A stretch of DNA of 47,646 nucleotides from contig JAKSKF010000010.1 of the NCBI GenBank assembly GCA_024401825.1, positions 1 to 47,646 of the forward strand, read 5' to 3'. This document shows positions 17,345-25,104 of this stretch, piece by piece (position 1 is the stretch's first letter; the number at the start of each line of letters is the position of its first letter). Source of the stretch: Bacteroidales bacterium. GTDB taxonomy: Bacteria > Bacteroidota > Bacteroidia > Bacteroidales > UBA932. The notes below the pieces were generated by a model, which saw only the letters and a list, made by a program, of their open reading frames with translations, ran no database searches and was not told the DNA's origin. A program made the translations under genes and the position numbers.

Positions 17345-18376
17345 CTATTCCGGAAACCTCTTGCAGAAATCCCTGTACGTTGACAGGATGCCGTTCACAT
17401 AGGATGCTGCAGTCCTTGACGATGCCTTGACATTCTCCCATACATAAGGGTCCAGCCCGGCTTCGGAGACGGAGTCCATCGCGCTCTGCACGAGTCCGGG
17501 GCCCCCGTTGTACGCCGCCAGCGCCAGATAAAGCCTGTCCTGCCTGCCGGCCTTGGAATACCTGCCCATAAGGTACGACAGAAACCCTGCGCCGCCACGT
17601 ATGCTCATTTCGGGGTTGAACGAGTCGGTGACGCCGAACTTGCGGGCCGACCTGGGTATCATCTGCGAGAGTCCTTCCGCCCCCATCGGGGACCTTGCCT
17701 CGATATGGAACCTCGACTCCCTGAAAATCAGGGCCGAGAGCAATCTCCAATCCACATCGACCTCCGCGGCGCATACCTTGATGAGGGAGTCGTAGGGTGA
17801 GATGCAATTGAAGCGCCCGGCGGTGTCTCCCTTGGCCCGCTTCGCCGGATAGCACTTCAGGAAGCACTGGTTCAGGCTGTCTCTGCGGGCGGAAACGTTG
17901 TAGCGGCCAATCCAATCCTCGGCCTTTTCGGCAAGGGCTGTCTCGGTGGAACGGACAATCCATCTGCAGTTGCCGTCCGCTCCCGATGTCAGGATTTCTC
18001 CGTCCGTGGCAGGGGAACTGCCGGCAGGAATGCAAATCATATCCAGTTCACCTGCGCGCATATTGTCAATCAGGGTTCCTATGCTTTTGAAAGAGAGCCG
18101 GACATCCGGGTCGAAGCCCTGGGCGCGGAGCAGATTCTCGGAAAGATGATAGGCATAGCCGGTGACAAGGGCGCCGTTCCCTTTCTGGGAGCTTTCCATA
18201 CAGACCGCGCAGCGGCGTATCTCCTTTGCCGTGGTGTCAACGGATTCCCGGACCGCGGATTCAAGTTCATCCGCAGTCTGTTCCGTCGCATAACTCCTGA
18301 ATGCCAGAAAGAATGCGGCCACGGAAAGAAAAGTCAGGAATGTGGCAAACAGTGCCGGTTTCAGCGGTTTTCTCAT
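17345..18376 (-). CDS. MltF-like lytic transglycosylase with solute-binding-like domain
   Basis: 343 residues from ATG 18376. A membrane anchor (ALFATFLTFLSVAAFFLAF, about 9-27) is followed by a region resembling a periplasmic solute-binding domain (about 70-160, IGTLIDNMRAGELDMICIPA). The SLT domain holds the catalytic Glu in LIFRESRFHIEARSPMGAEG and the AAYNGGPG motif. This is the MltF arrangement; the enzyme cleaves peptidoglycan to 1,6-anhydro-muropeptides. Its ATG overlaps the porin stop in an ATGA, so the two are coupled. It sits across from the predicted amino-sugar recycling genes. Confidence 0.88.
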   Translation of the reverse strand: MRKPLKPALFATFLTFLSVAAFFLAFRSYATEQTADELESAVRESVDTTAKEIRRCAVCMESSQKGNGALVTGYAYHLSENLLRAQGFDPDVRLSFKSIGTLIDNMRAGELDMICIPAGSSPATDGEILTSGADGNCRWIVRSTETALAEKAEDWIGRYNVSARRDSLNQCFLKCYPAKRAKGDTAGRFNCISPYDSLIKVCAAEVDVDWRLLSALIFRESRFHIEARSPMGAEGLSQMIPRSARKFGVTDSFNPEMSIRGGAGFLSYLMGRYSKAGRQDRLYLALAAYNGGPGLVQSAMDSVSEAGLDPYVWENVKASSRTAASYVNGILSTYRDFCKRFPE

Positions 18377-20673
18377 TTGCGGTTTTGGGCGTTGACCTGC
18401 CTGTTCTGGAAAGGCTGCGTGTAGAATGGCCAGAAGATTCCTATCTTGAATGCCCTGCCGGTACGGATGTAACCGTCTGCACTGAAATAGTCCCTGGACT
18501 TCATAGGCCATCCCTCACCGATGTTCTCTATCTTGAGGAATATGCAGCAGCGCTTCCATTGGGCGTTGATGAAAATGTCGAAATACGGCCCGTTGGTGTA
18601 GCTGTTGGTGTTCTGGTTGTAGAATGTTCCCGTGGTGGGATTGTATCCGGGCGTGTTCCAGGGCGTGTTGTAGAACGCGTTGACGCCCACCTGCATAGTG
18701 AGTATGGGCTTGACCCTGTTTGCGTCACGCTGAATGACGAATTCTGCGAAATACTTGAGATTCAACGCCACGAGCGGGAGAGGGATGACTTCCTGGTCGG
18801 AAGACATCTGGAACAGCACTCTGTTGTCCAGATGCAACGGTCCCAGCACGAATTCCTTGTTCAGGCTGGCGCTCAGTATGCTGACGGGCTTTGTGCTCTG
18901 GCGCGCAATCCTGTCCGCATCGTAATATACGCTGCCGCTCAGCAGCACGTAGTTGACCCTGGCGTTCAGTTTCCAGTGGGGAATGTCCAGTCCTCCGTAG
19001 AACCGGGTGTCGGATGTCTTGTTGAAACTGGTGTCCAACTTGTATGACACGGAATGGAAATGCTCCTGATAGAAAGTGGGCTGCCTGAGACTCGTCTTCA
19101 GTCCTGCGCTGATGGTCAGGGGACTCGTGCGGGCCTTTCTGAAGGGATAGACGCTGAAATTGACGTTGCCCTCCAGGTCGAAGTCCCCGATGCGGGCACC
19201 TATTATATTGTAGTGCGCCTTTGCGTTCCAACTTATGTATTTCTTGAACTGGCCGCGGGCGCCGGCGTAGAGGAAAGCGGTGTTCTCCGTGGCCGTGAGG
19301 GTGGTGTCACCCACAATTCCGTAGCCGTAATTCATAAGCCTGTGGCCCAGGCCGACGTCCAGTTTGGACAGGACTCCCTCACTGGACCAGGGTTGCAGCC
19401 TTATGAACACCCGGTTGTCCAGTCTGCTCACTCTCATAGAGTCGGTCTGGCTGGAAACGAAGGTCCTGGTGTAAGAGGAGAACTCGCTGCTGTGCCCTAC
19501 GAAAGCGGAGGTTATGTCCTTGTCGAAATCAGGAATCACATAGGTGGAGTCCCTCTTGTGCCGGAGATTGTGGATGAAGTTGAAGGGGATTCTGAACTGC
19601 TGGTCGATGAAGGCGGTGTGCTTCTTGGTGACGGAATTGTCCGTCTCGCTGAATACCAGAATCTCCCTTTTCTCCATTGTGGTGTCCCTGATTTGGGAAA
19701 TGTCCATTATTCCTCCGTTCTCCCCTCTGGTCGCCATCGTGTAGATATATCCCGCGTTGGCCATATAATTCTTGCCCAGATAGTTGAGGGTTACGGCGAG
19801 GTCCTTGTTCACTGTCTTCTCGTTCACAAGGATGCCTTCTCCTCCGTAGCGGTTGAAATTGACGGTGAAGTTGAATTCGGGGAAAATGTTCTGTGTGGTC
19901 AGGAAATGAAGGTTGTCCGACTCTTTCTGGGAGCCCGCGAAGAGCGTTCCGAAATAGCCCAGCTCCGTGTGCGGAGTCTTGCTGTTGTACTGCTTGACCG
20001 TATTCGGGTTCCAGCCCCAGCTCTCCAGTCCGCGGTAGAATTCCACTCCCTCGTCTCCGTAGTCCCTCTTGACGAAATCGTAGGTCTGCACGGGGGAACC
20101 GGCTACGCCCAGCCAGGTGGCGTTGACGTCCCGCCGCAGGAACGGGTAGTCATTGAAACTGTAGTTGAAACTGGTATCGGGCTCGGAGATGCTCAAATCG
20201 TGAAAATCCCTGTCAGCAGTCCAGTGTATGATGCGCTTGAACTGCATAGTGTCGGGAAGCGCGAATGTCTCCAGAACACGCGGAGTGGCCTCTCTCACCG
20301 AATCCCGGTATGCCTTTCTGTCTTCCTTCGCCTGCAGGACGCTGTCCCTGTAGGCCTTGTCGGCCCGGGCTATGGAGTCGAGCCTGCGTTTCTCCAGTTC
20401 CTCCGGGGTTGGCGGAATGGAGTCGGTGGCTGTCGTGTCATTGCCGAAAAGCACTGTTATGCCGGCTTTCCTGAGTACGCTGTCCGGCAGTTTGGCGTCG
20501 GGCAGATTTCCTGTCCTGTGCAGTTTGTAGGCATCTGCAGGGTAGATGACAGTGTCGGCGACGGCAACGGCTACGGACTCTTGGGACGGGAGGTCCCTGC
20601 CGGTCGGGAAGGTCATCGCCGTTGTCGCCGCTATGACCGCGGCGGGAAAGAATATGCTTGACAGCGCTTTCAT
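18373..20673 (-). CDS. Putative outer-membrane porin (large beta-barrel)
   Basis: 766 residues from ATG 20673; a start at 20694 would lie upstream of the -7 element and is rejected. The N-terminus (MKALSSIFFPAAVIAATTAM) is a signal peptide. Residues about 80-130 are charged and helical (EELEKRRLDSIARADKAYRD). The remaining ~600 residues alternate polar and aromatic in strands with many Tyr, Phe and Asn, as in 'putative porin' barrels of Bacteroidota (PF14121-like). Segments such as FEFNFTVNFNRYGGEGILV are not catalytic. It should be an outer-membrane channel; the cargo is unknown. It is coupled to the transglycosylase gene. Confidence 0.82.
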   Translation of the reverse strand: MKALSSIFFPAAVIAATTAMTFPTGRDLPSQESVAVAVADTVIYPADAYKLHRTGNLPDAKLPDSVLRKAGITVLFGNDTTATDSIPPTPEELEKRRLDSIARADKAYRDSVLQAKEDRKAYRDSVREATPRVLETFALPDTMQFKRIIHWTADRDFHDLSISEPDTSFNYSFNDYPFLRRDVNATWLGVAGSPVQTYDFVKRDYGDEGVEFYRGLESWGWNPNTVKQYNSKTPHTELGYFGTLFAGSQKESDNLHFLTTQNIFPEFNFTVNFNRYGGEGILVNEKTVNKDLAVTLNYLGKNYMANAGYIYTMATRGENGGIMDISQIRDTTMEKREILVFSETDNSVTKKHTAFIDQQFRIPFNFIHNLRHKRDSTYVIPDFDKDITSAFVGHSSEFSSYTRTFVSSQTDSMRVSRLDNRVFIRLQPWSSEGVLSKLDVGLGHRLMNYGYGIVGDTTLTATENTAFLYAGARGQFKKYISWNAKAHYNIIGARIGDFDLEGNVNFSVYPFRKARTSPLTISAGLKTSLRQPTFYQEHFHSVSYKLDTSFNKTSDTRFYGGLDIPHWKLNARVNYVLLSGSVYYDADRIARQSTKPVSILSASLNKEFVLGPLHLDNRVLFQMSSDQEVIPLPLVALNLKYFAEFVIQRDANRVKPILTMQVGVNAFYNTPWNTPGYNPTTGTFYNQNTNSYTNGPYFDIFINAQWKRCCIFLKIENIGEGWPMKSRDYFSADGYIRTGRAFKIGIFWPFYTQPFQNRQVNAQNRK

Positions 20674-20681
20674 CAAAGACG

Positions 20682-20712
20682 CAAATGTACTCACTTTTTG
20701 GGGATTGACAAA
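20682..20712 (-). promoter_or_regulatory. Promoter of the porin-transglycosylase operon
   Basis: Minus strand: TTTG at 20712-20709, 19 bases, TACATTTG at 20689-20682. Full match to TTTG-N19-TAnnTTTG. Only 8 bases separate it from the porin ATG at 20673, so the message should be almost leaderless. Confidence 0.75.
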
Positions 20713-20727
20713 AAGTACGTAAATTTG
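20697..20727 (+). promoter_or_regulatory. Promoter of the amgK/rapZ-murU operon
   Basis: TTTG at 20697-20700, 19 bases, TAAATTTG at 20720-20727: again a full consensus match. It interlocks with the opposite-facing porin promoter, whose -33 box (20709-20712) lies inside this spacer. The ATG at 20748 follows after 20 bases; an intervening ATG at 20737 opens only a seven-codon frame. Confidence 0.75.
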
Positions 20728-20747
20728 CTATCCAATATGCAAAGTAT

Positions 20748-22163
20748 ATGGAAAGACTGAAACAGCTGTTTAGGGAATATGCGGGAGTCGAGGCCGGAGA
20801 GGTCCTGGAATTGACCTCGTCGGGCAGCAACAGACGATATTTCCGTATGAAATCCGGAAAACTGTCCCTGATAGGGGCAATCGGCACCAGCAGGGAGGAA
20901 AATCACGCGTTCATCAATCTGGCGCATCATTTTCACAAGCAGAACCTGAACGTGCCGGAAGTCCTGGCCGTCAGCGATGACGAGATGGAATACCTTCAGG
21001 AAGACCTCGGGGACGACCAGTTGTATATGCTGGTGAAAAACGGCCGTGAGGCGGGGGATTATTCCCGGGAAGAGGTGGATATGCTCTGCAAGGCGGTTTC
21101 AAAACTTCCGGAAATCCAGTTCAAGGGAGCGGAAGGTCTGGATTTCGGTGTCTGTTATCCGGATTCGGAGTTCAACGAAAGGATGGTCAACTTTGACCTC
21201 AACTATTTCAAATACTGTTTTCTCAAGGCTACGGGCCTGGAATTCAACGAGGTCAGGCTTCAGGACGATTTTGACATATTGAGGCAGGACCTTATGAGCG
21301 CCGCGGGCAATACCTTTATGTACAGGGATTTCCAGGCGCGCAATGTGATGATGAAGGACGGAGAGCCCTATTTCATCGATTTCCAGGGAGGAAGAAAGGG
21401 CCCCATCTATTATGACGTGGCCTCTTTCATCTGGCAGGCCCGGTCCCGATTTTCCCAGGAACTCAAGGACATACTCATAGAATCCTACCTGGAGTCCCTC
21501 AAGAAGTTCACCGACGTTGACGAGAATGATTTCAGGGAAAAACTCCGCATCTTCGTACTGTTCAGGACCCTTCAGGTATTGGGCGCCTACGGCTTCCGCG
21601 GATATTTCGAGAAGAAACCCCATTTTCTGGGCAGTGTCCCCTACGCGCTCGGCAGCCTGAAGAAGCTCATCGCGGTGCCTTTCACCAGATATCCCTATCT
21701 GAATGACGTCCTTGACCGCCTGACCCGGCTTCATCACCTGTACGAGGTGGCGGATGACAAGCGTCTGACCGTTTCCATCAACAGCTTCGCGTACAAGAGG
21801 GGAATTCCTCTGGACAAGACCGGAAACGGCGGCGGCTACGTGTTCGACTGCCGCGCAATCAACAATCCAGGCAAATACGAACATTACCGCCAGTTCAACG
21901 GAATGGACAAGGAAGTCATAGACTTTCTGGAGGAAGACGGGGAAATCCTGACCTTCCTGGAAAATGTTTACAATATGGTCGATGCCCACGTCCAGAGATT
22001 CCAGGAGCGCAAGTTCACCAATCTTCAGGTCAACTTCGGATGTACCGGGGGCCAGCACCGTTCGGTTTACTGCGCAGAGCATCTGGCAGAACACCTTTCC
22101 AGGAAATTCGACGTCAAGATATCCGTATCCCACCGGGAACTGGGAATAGAGAAACAGCTTTAG
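20748..22163 (+). CDS. AmgK-like sugar kinase fused to RapZ C-terminal domain
   Basis: 471 residues in two parts. Residues about 1-320 are an APH-type phosphotransferase with MYRDFQARNVMM (catalytic Asp and Asn, about 191-202) and FIDFQGGRKGPIYYDVASF (metal-binding Asp). Residues about 340-471 are the RapZ C-terminal domain with SFAYKRGIP, FDCRAINNP, NFGCTGGQHRSVYCAEHLA and SHRELG. In E. coli that domain senses glucosamine-6-phosphate. The next gene, 4 bases on, is MurU-like, so the kinase is best read as AmgK, phosphorylating MurNAc/GlcNAc at C1 for peptidoglycan recycling. The RapZ N-terminal P-loop domain is absent. Similar fusions exist in Bacteroidota; the sugar specificity is inferred. 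Confidence 0.85.
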   Translation: MERLKQLFREYAGVEAGEVLELTSSGSNRRYFRMKSGKLSLIGAIGTSREENHAFINLAHHFHKQNLNVPEVLAVSDDEMEYLQEDLGDDQLYMLVKNGREAGDYSREEVDMLCKAVSKLPEIQFKGAEGLDFGVCYPDSEFNERMVNFDLNYFKYCFLKATGLEFNEVRLQDDFDILRQDLMSAAGNTFMYRDFQARNVMMKDGEPYFIDFQGGRKGPIYYDVASFIWQARSRFSQELKDILIESYLESLKKFTDVDENDFREKLRIFVLFRTLQVLGAYGFRGYFEKKPHFLGSVPYALGSLKKLIAVPFTRYPYLNDVLDRLTRLHHLYEVADDKRLTVSINSFAYKRGIPLDKTGNGGGYVFDCRAINNPGKYEHYRQFNGMDKEVIDFLEEDGEILTFLENVYNMVDAHVQRFQERKFTNLQVNFGCTGGQHRSVYCAEHLAEHLSRKFDVKISVSHRELGIEKQL

Positions 22164-22167
22164 TCCT

Positions 22168-22896
22168 ATGAGAGCGATGATTCTTGCCGCAGGGCTCGGC
22201 ACCCGCCTCCGCCCTCTGACCGACACCAGACCCAAGGCTCTGGTAGAGGTCAACGGCGAGACCCTGCTCGCCCACGTCGTATCCATTCTCAAGAAGTCCG
22301 GCTTCGACGATTTCGTAATCAACGTCCATCATTTTGCGGAGATGATAGAGGCGTACCTGGCGGAACACGGCAACTACGGATGTCGTTTTTCTGTTTCCAG
22401 GGAGGACAGGCTGCTTAATACCGGAGGGGGAATCCGGCACGCCGAAGACCTCCTGAAGGGGAATGGCCGGTTCCTTGTGCACAACGTCGATATCTTTTCC
22501 AATCTGGACATTCCCGAAATGGTGAAAAAATCCCCTGAGGACGCGCTTTCCGTACTGCTTGTAAGCCCCAGGAAAACGAACCGTTACCTGCTGTTCGACG
22601 AGTCTTCCAGACTTGTGGGGTGGACCAACGTGGACACCGGGGAGGTGAAGTCCCCCTATCCGGGCCTTAATCCGGAAAATTTCACCCGTCTGGCATTCGG
22701 AGGGGTGCATTATATGTCCGATGACGTTTTCCCGCTGATGCGCCGGTGGCCCGACGAGTTCTCCATAGTGGACTTTTATCTTCAGAATGCCAGGGAATAT
22801 CCCATATACGGCTATGTGCAGGATAATCTCGAACTGATGGACGTCGGCAAGGTCTCCGCTCTGGAACAACTTTCCGATTTCCTGAAAAGATTCTGA
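22168..22896 (+). CDS. MurU-like sugar-1-phosphate nucleotidyltransferase
   Basis: 242 residues, single nucleotidyltransferase domain without the left-handed beta-helix of GlmU. The pyrophosphorylase signature AMILAAGLGTRLRPLTDTRPKAL is at about residues 3-25 (shown in the abbreviated form GLGTRLRPLT...PKAL), with NTGGGIRHA and FLVHNVDIFSN for sugar and metal binding. MurU couples MurNAc-1-phosphate to UTP, giving UDP-MurNAc and bypassing de novo synthesis. Position directly after the AmgK-like kinase supports this over other NDP-sugar activities. Confidence 0.85.
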   Translation: MRAMILAAGLGTRLRPLTDTRPKALVEVNGETLLAHVVSILKKSGFDDFVINVHHFAEMIEAYLAEHGNYGCRFSVSREDRLLNTGGGIRHAEDLLKGNGRFLVHNVDIFSNLDIPEMVKKSPEDALSVLLVSPRKTNRYLLFDESSRLVGWTNVDTGEVKSPYPGLNPENFTRLAFGGVHYMSDDVFPLMRRWPDEFSIVDFYLQNAREYPIYGYVQDNLELMDVGKVSALEQLSDFLKRF

Positions 22897-22905
22897 CCCG
22901 GGTTC

Positions 22906-23820
22906 CTATTCCTGAGGGAACAGCGGTTCCAGGGCGTCGCAGTTGCCCCGGCGGGAATTATGAATCCTGTTGAATTCGTAAACCGTCAATGCGGTCAGCA
23001 GCAGGCATATGGCAAAGCAGACAATGAACGCCCCGGAGGACATTACCGTTCTCCAGTCTTCGACATCCTTCAGGGAAGGAATCTGGGCAAGGATGAGGGC
23101 GAAGGTGTTGTTTGCGCAATGCATCAGCATAGTGAGCTTGAGCGAGCCCGTCTTCCAATAGACAAAGCCGAACAGACAGCCCAGAAGGAAGGCCGCGATG
23201 GCCTGCCAGGGGTTCAGGTGAATGACCGCAAAGAATATCGCTGAGATTGCGATGGCTGCGGCGGGATGCATTGTCGAGCCGTCATCCCTGCGGTGGTTGA
23301 GCAGGCCGCGGAGCACTATGCCTCTGCAAAGCCACTCCTCGAAAAGGGGCTCGAAGACAGATACGCTCACCAGATTCATCCAGAAGTTGCCCTGGGTCAT
23401 AGTGTTCAACGCATCCTCCAACCACTGCGGCATGGGAGGGAGCAGACTGATGAAGAAAGTGGCGATGAAATTCAGGGCAAGTGTGGAAACTACGGCGAGC
23501 AGAACGCACAAAGCGCCGCCCACAGGCCTGAAATGAGAACTGTCAAGACTGAAACCGGTGTCGAATTCCTGATTCCTTCCGCTTTTGAACGAGGAATATA
23601 TCATCGCGGGGATGAAAATCAGGGGATAGGATACCAGCATCGCGGCGTCCATCGCCATTCCTCCGGAAACGGTCATGAATACGGCGGAGACGACGTTGCC
23701 CAGCAGACTTCCCAAAATCAGCCACAGACACAGGCCGGCAAAACCCCATCCTCCGGGAACAAAGTATGAAAAATTGTCGAAGACCTTGAAATTGGACGGT
23801 CTTCCGCGTCTTTTTGCCAT
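22906..23820 (-). CDS. CPBP family intramembrane glutamic endopeptidase
   Basis: 304 residues from ATG 23820; an upstream in-frame ATG at 23880 lies within the preceding gene's end and is not needed. About seven to eight hydrophobic helices. The CPBP/Abi motifs are all there: EPLFEEWLCRGIVLRGLL (Glu-Glu-x3-Arg), FFAVIHLNPWQ (Phe-x3-His) and LMHCANNTF (His-x3-Asn). Such proteases resemble Rce1 and MroQ; substrates are unknown here. It starts 1 base after the upstream nucleotidyltransferase stop, so they are probably co-transcribed. Confidence 0.9.
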   Translation of the reverse strand: MAKRRGRPSNFKVFDNFSYFVPGGWGFAGLCLWLILGSLLGNVVSAVFMTVSGGMAMDAAMLVSYPLIFIPAMIYSSFKSGRNQEFDTGFSLDSSHFRPVGGALCVLLAVVSTLALNFIATFFISLLPPMPQWLEDALNTMTQGNFWMNLVSVSVFEPLFEEWLCRGIVLRGLLNHRRDDGSTMHPAAAIAISAIFFAVIHLNPWQAIAAFLLGCLFGFVYWKTGSLKLTMLMHCANNTFALILAQIPSLKDVEDWRTVMSSGAFIVCFAICLLLTALTVYEFNRIHNSRRGNCDALEPLFPQE

Positions 23821-23821
23821 T

Positions 23822-24748
23822 CTAATACAATGGAGTGGGATAAAGTCCTTTTCTGACCAGTTCTGCAAACTTGCTGACAACCCCGGGACGGTCTTCGGGG
23901 AAAGTCACGCCGAACCACTGCGAACTCGTGCCGAGCAGTTCGACCTTTGCACCGCTCTTTATCATCCTGTCCACGACGAGCGGGATGAAGAATTCCTTCT
24001 TGAGCTCCATTCCGTATCTGGTGAGGAACTCGGCGAAATCCTTCTCGGAGGCCTCAAGATAATCCGGCGTGAAGCACCACATATTCATTGAACAGAGGTC
24101 TTCTCCACGCAGCTCCTCCCTTTTCTGGGTGTCCGTGTTCAGTCCGCGGATAACACCGTCGGCATCCCTCATTACTTCCAGGCACTCCACTACGCCGACC
24201 AGATTGCCGTCCTTGTCTGAAGAGCAGATTCCGCGTGATACGCTGCCGTTGTCGGACAGGGTGTTGTCCAGGCGGAAACCTATGATGGCGTACTGCCCCT
24301 TTGTGCCGGCGTGGGCCTGCATCCATCTTTGGGCTACCTTGAAGGAGTCCTTGCCGTAATAGTCGTCACCGTTGATGACGGCGAAGGGCTCGTGTATGAC
24401 GTCTTTTGCCATAAGGATGGCGTGCGCGGTCCCCCAGGGCTTCACTCTTTCAGGGTTGGTGCTGATGCCGGCCGGAATCTTGTCAAGTTCCTGGGTCACG
24501 AAGCAGGTTTCGAGCAGTTCTCCGTCAGGGCAGCGGAAGTTGCCGTATTTGCGGTGTACCAAATCCTCGAATTCCTTGCGGAAGGATTCGCGTACAACGA
24601 ACACCACCTTGCCGAAACCGCATTGAACGGCGTCGTATATTGAATAGTCGATGATGGTTTCTCCGCTGGGGCCAAGTCCGTCCAGCTGCTTGAGCGCGCC
24701 ATAGCGGCTGCCCATCCCCGCGGCGAGGGCCAAAAGTGTAGGTTTCAT
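23822..24748 (-). CDS. Nucleotidyltransferase (sugar-phosphate NTP transferase)
   Basis: 308 residues. The N-terminus LLALAAGMGSRYGALKQLDG is a variant pyrophosphorylase signature, with PSGETIIDYSIYDA next and the metal-binding INGDDYYG at about 124-131. It belongs to a Bacteroidota group annotated only as nucleotidyltransferase, often found near AmgK/RapZ-type genes. It probably makes an NDP-sugar, but sugar and nucleotide are undetermined. It has no C-terminal acyltransferase domain. It heads a two-gene unit with the CPBP protease. Confidence 0.85.
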   Translation of the reverse strand: MKPTLLALAAGMGSRYGALKQLDGLGPSGETIIDYSIYDAVQCGFGKVVFVVRESFRKEFEDLVHRKYGNFRCPDGELLETCFVTQELDKIPAGISTNPERVKPWGTAHAILMAKDVIHEPFAVINGDDYYGKDSFKVAQRWMQAHAGTKGQYAIIGFRLDNTLSDNGSVSRGICSSDKDGNLVGVVECLEVMRDADGVIRGLNTDTQKREELRGEDLCSMNMWCFTPDYLEASEKDFAEFLTRYGMELKKEFFIPLVVDRMIKSGAKVELLGTSSQWFGVTFPEDRPGVVSKFAELVRKGLYPTPLY

Positions 24749-24764
24749 AAATCGTGCGTTTTTC

Positions 24765-24780
24765 TAATTTTGCAAAATTA
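24765..24780. promoter_or_regulatory. Palindromic back-to-back -7 elements, nucleotidyltransferase / ftsB-like gene
   Basis: TAATTTTGCAAAATTA is a perfect 16-bp palindrome. Each half is a TAnnTTTG element: TAATTTTG on the plus strand (24765-24772) toward the ftsB-like gene and the same word on the minus strand (24780-24773) toward the nucleotidyltransferase. A second plus-strand candidate, TATTTTTG, is at 24783-24790. -33 elements are not clear on either side. Confidence 0.55.
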
Positions 24781-24809
24781 CTTATTTTTGTGGGAATAAG
24801 TATTCAAAA

Positions 24810-25094
24810 ATGTCCAAAAACGGAGGTAAAAACAGGGGTTGGATTTTTTATCCCATCGCAGTGCTGTCTGCGTTGCTTTTCCTTCTGCTGAAGAGCAACA
24901 ACATAGTCCGTTGGATTCAGGCAGGTTTCACCATAGCCGGGCAGGAGAAGGAGATGGAAGAGGCGAGGAAGAACATCGAGCGGATGGATGCCCGTCTGGA
25001 CGGACTGGAGAACTCCCTGGATTCGGTGGAGACCTTCGCAAGGGAGAATTTCTACTTCTCCGATTCTTCGGAAGACGTTTATCTGACCCGCTAG
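24810..25094 (+). CDS. FtsB/DivIC-like septum formation initiator protein
   Basis: 94 residues. A short basic cytoplasmic N-terminus, one membrane helix (WIFYPIAVLSALLFLLL, about 11-27), a charged coiled coil (about 40-72, KEMEEARKNIERMDARLDGL), and the family's end motif FARENFYFSDSSEDVYL. This is the layout of FtsB/DivIC, a bitopic divisome protein that pairs with FtsL. Single gene with its own promoter, convergent with the DoxX-like gene (10-base gap). Confidence 0.85.
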   Translation: MSKNGGKNRGWIFYPIAVLSALLFLLLKSNNIVRWIQAGFTIAGQEKEMEEARKNIERMDARLDGLENSLDSVETFARENFYFSDSSEDVYLTR

Positions 25095-25104
25095 GCCTCC
25101 GGAC

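Noticed and set aside
16851-18035. 394-codon open frame antisense to the permease and opposite the transglycosylase frame
   Set aside because: Arg/Gln/Gly-rich shadow spanning two good genes; no domain.
19054-20661. 535-codon open frame antisense to the porin
   Set aside because: Low-complexity Gly/Val/Glu translation without domains; the porin frame has a signal peptide, promoter and coupling.
20737-20760. Upstream ATG before the AmgK-like gene
   Set aside because: Opens only seven codons before TGA; too short to call a leader peptide without further evidence.
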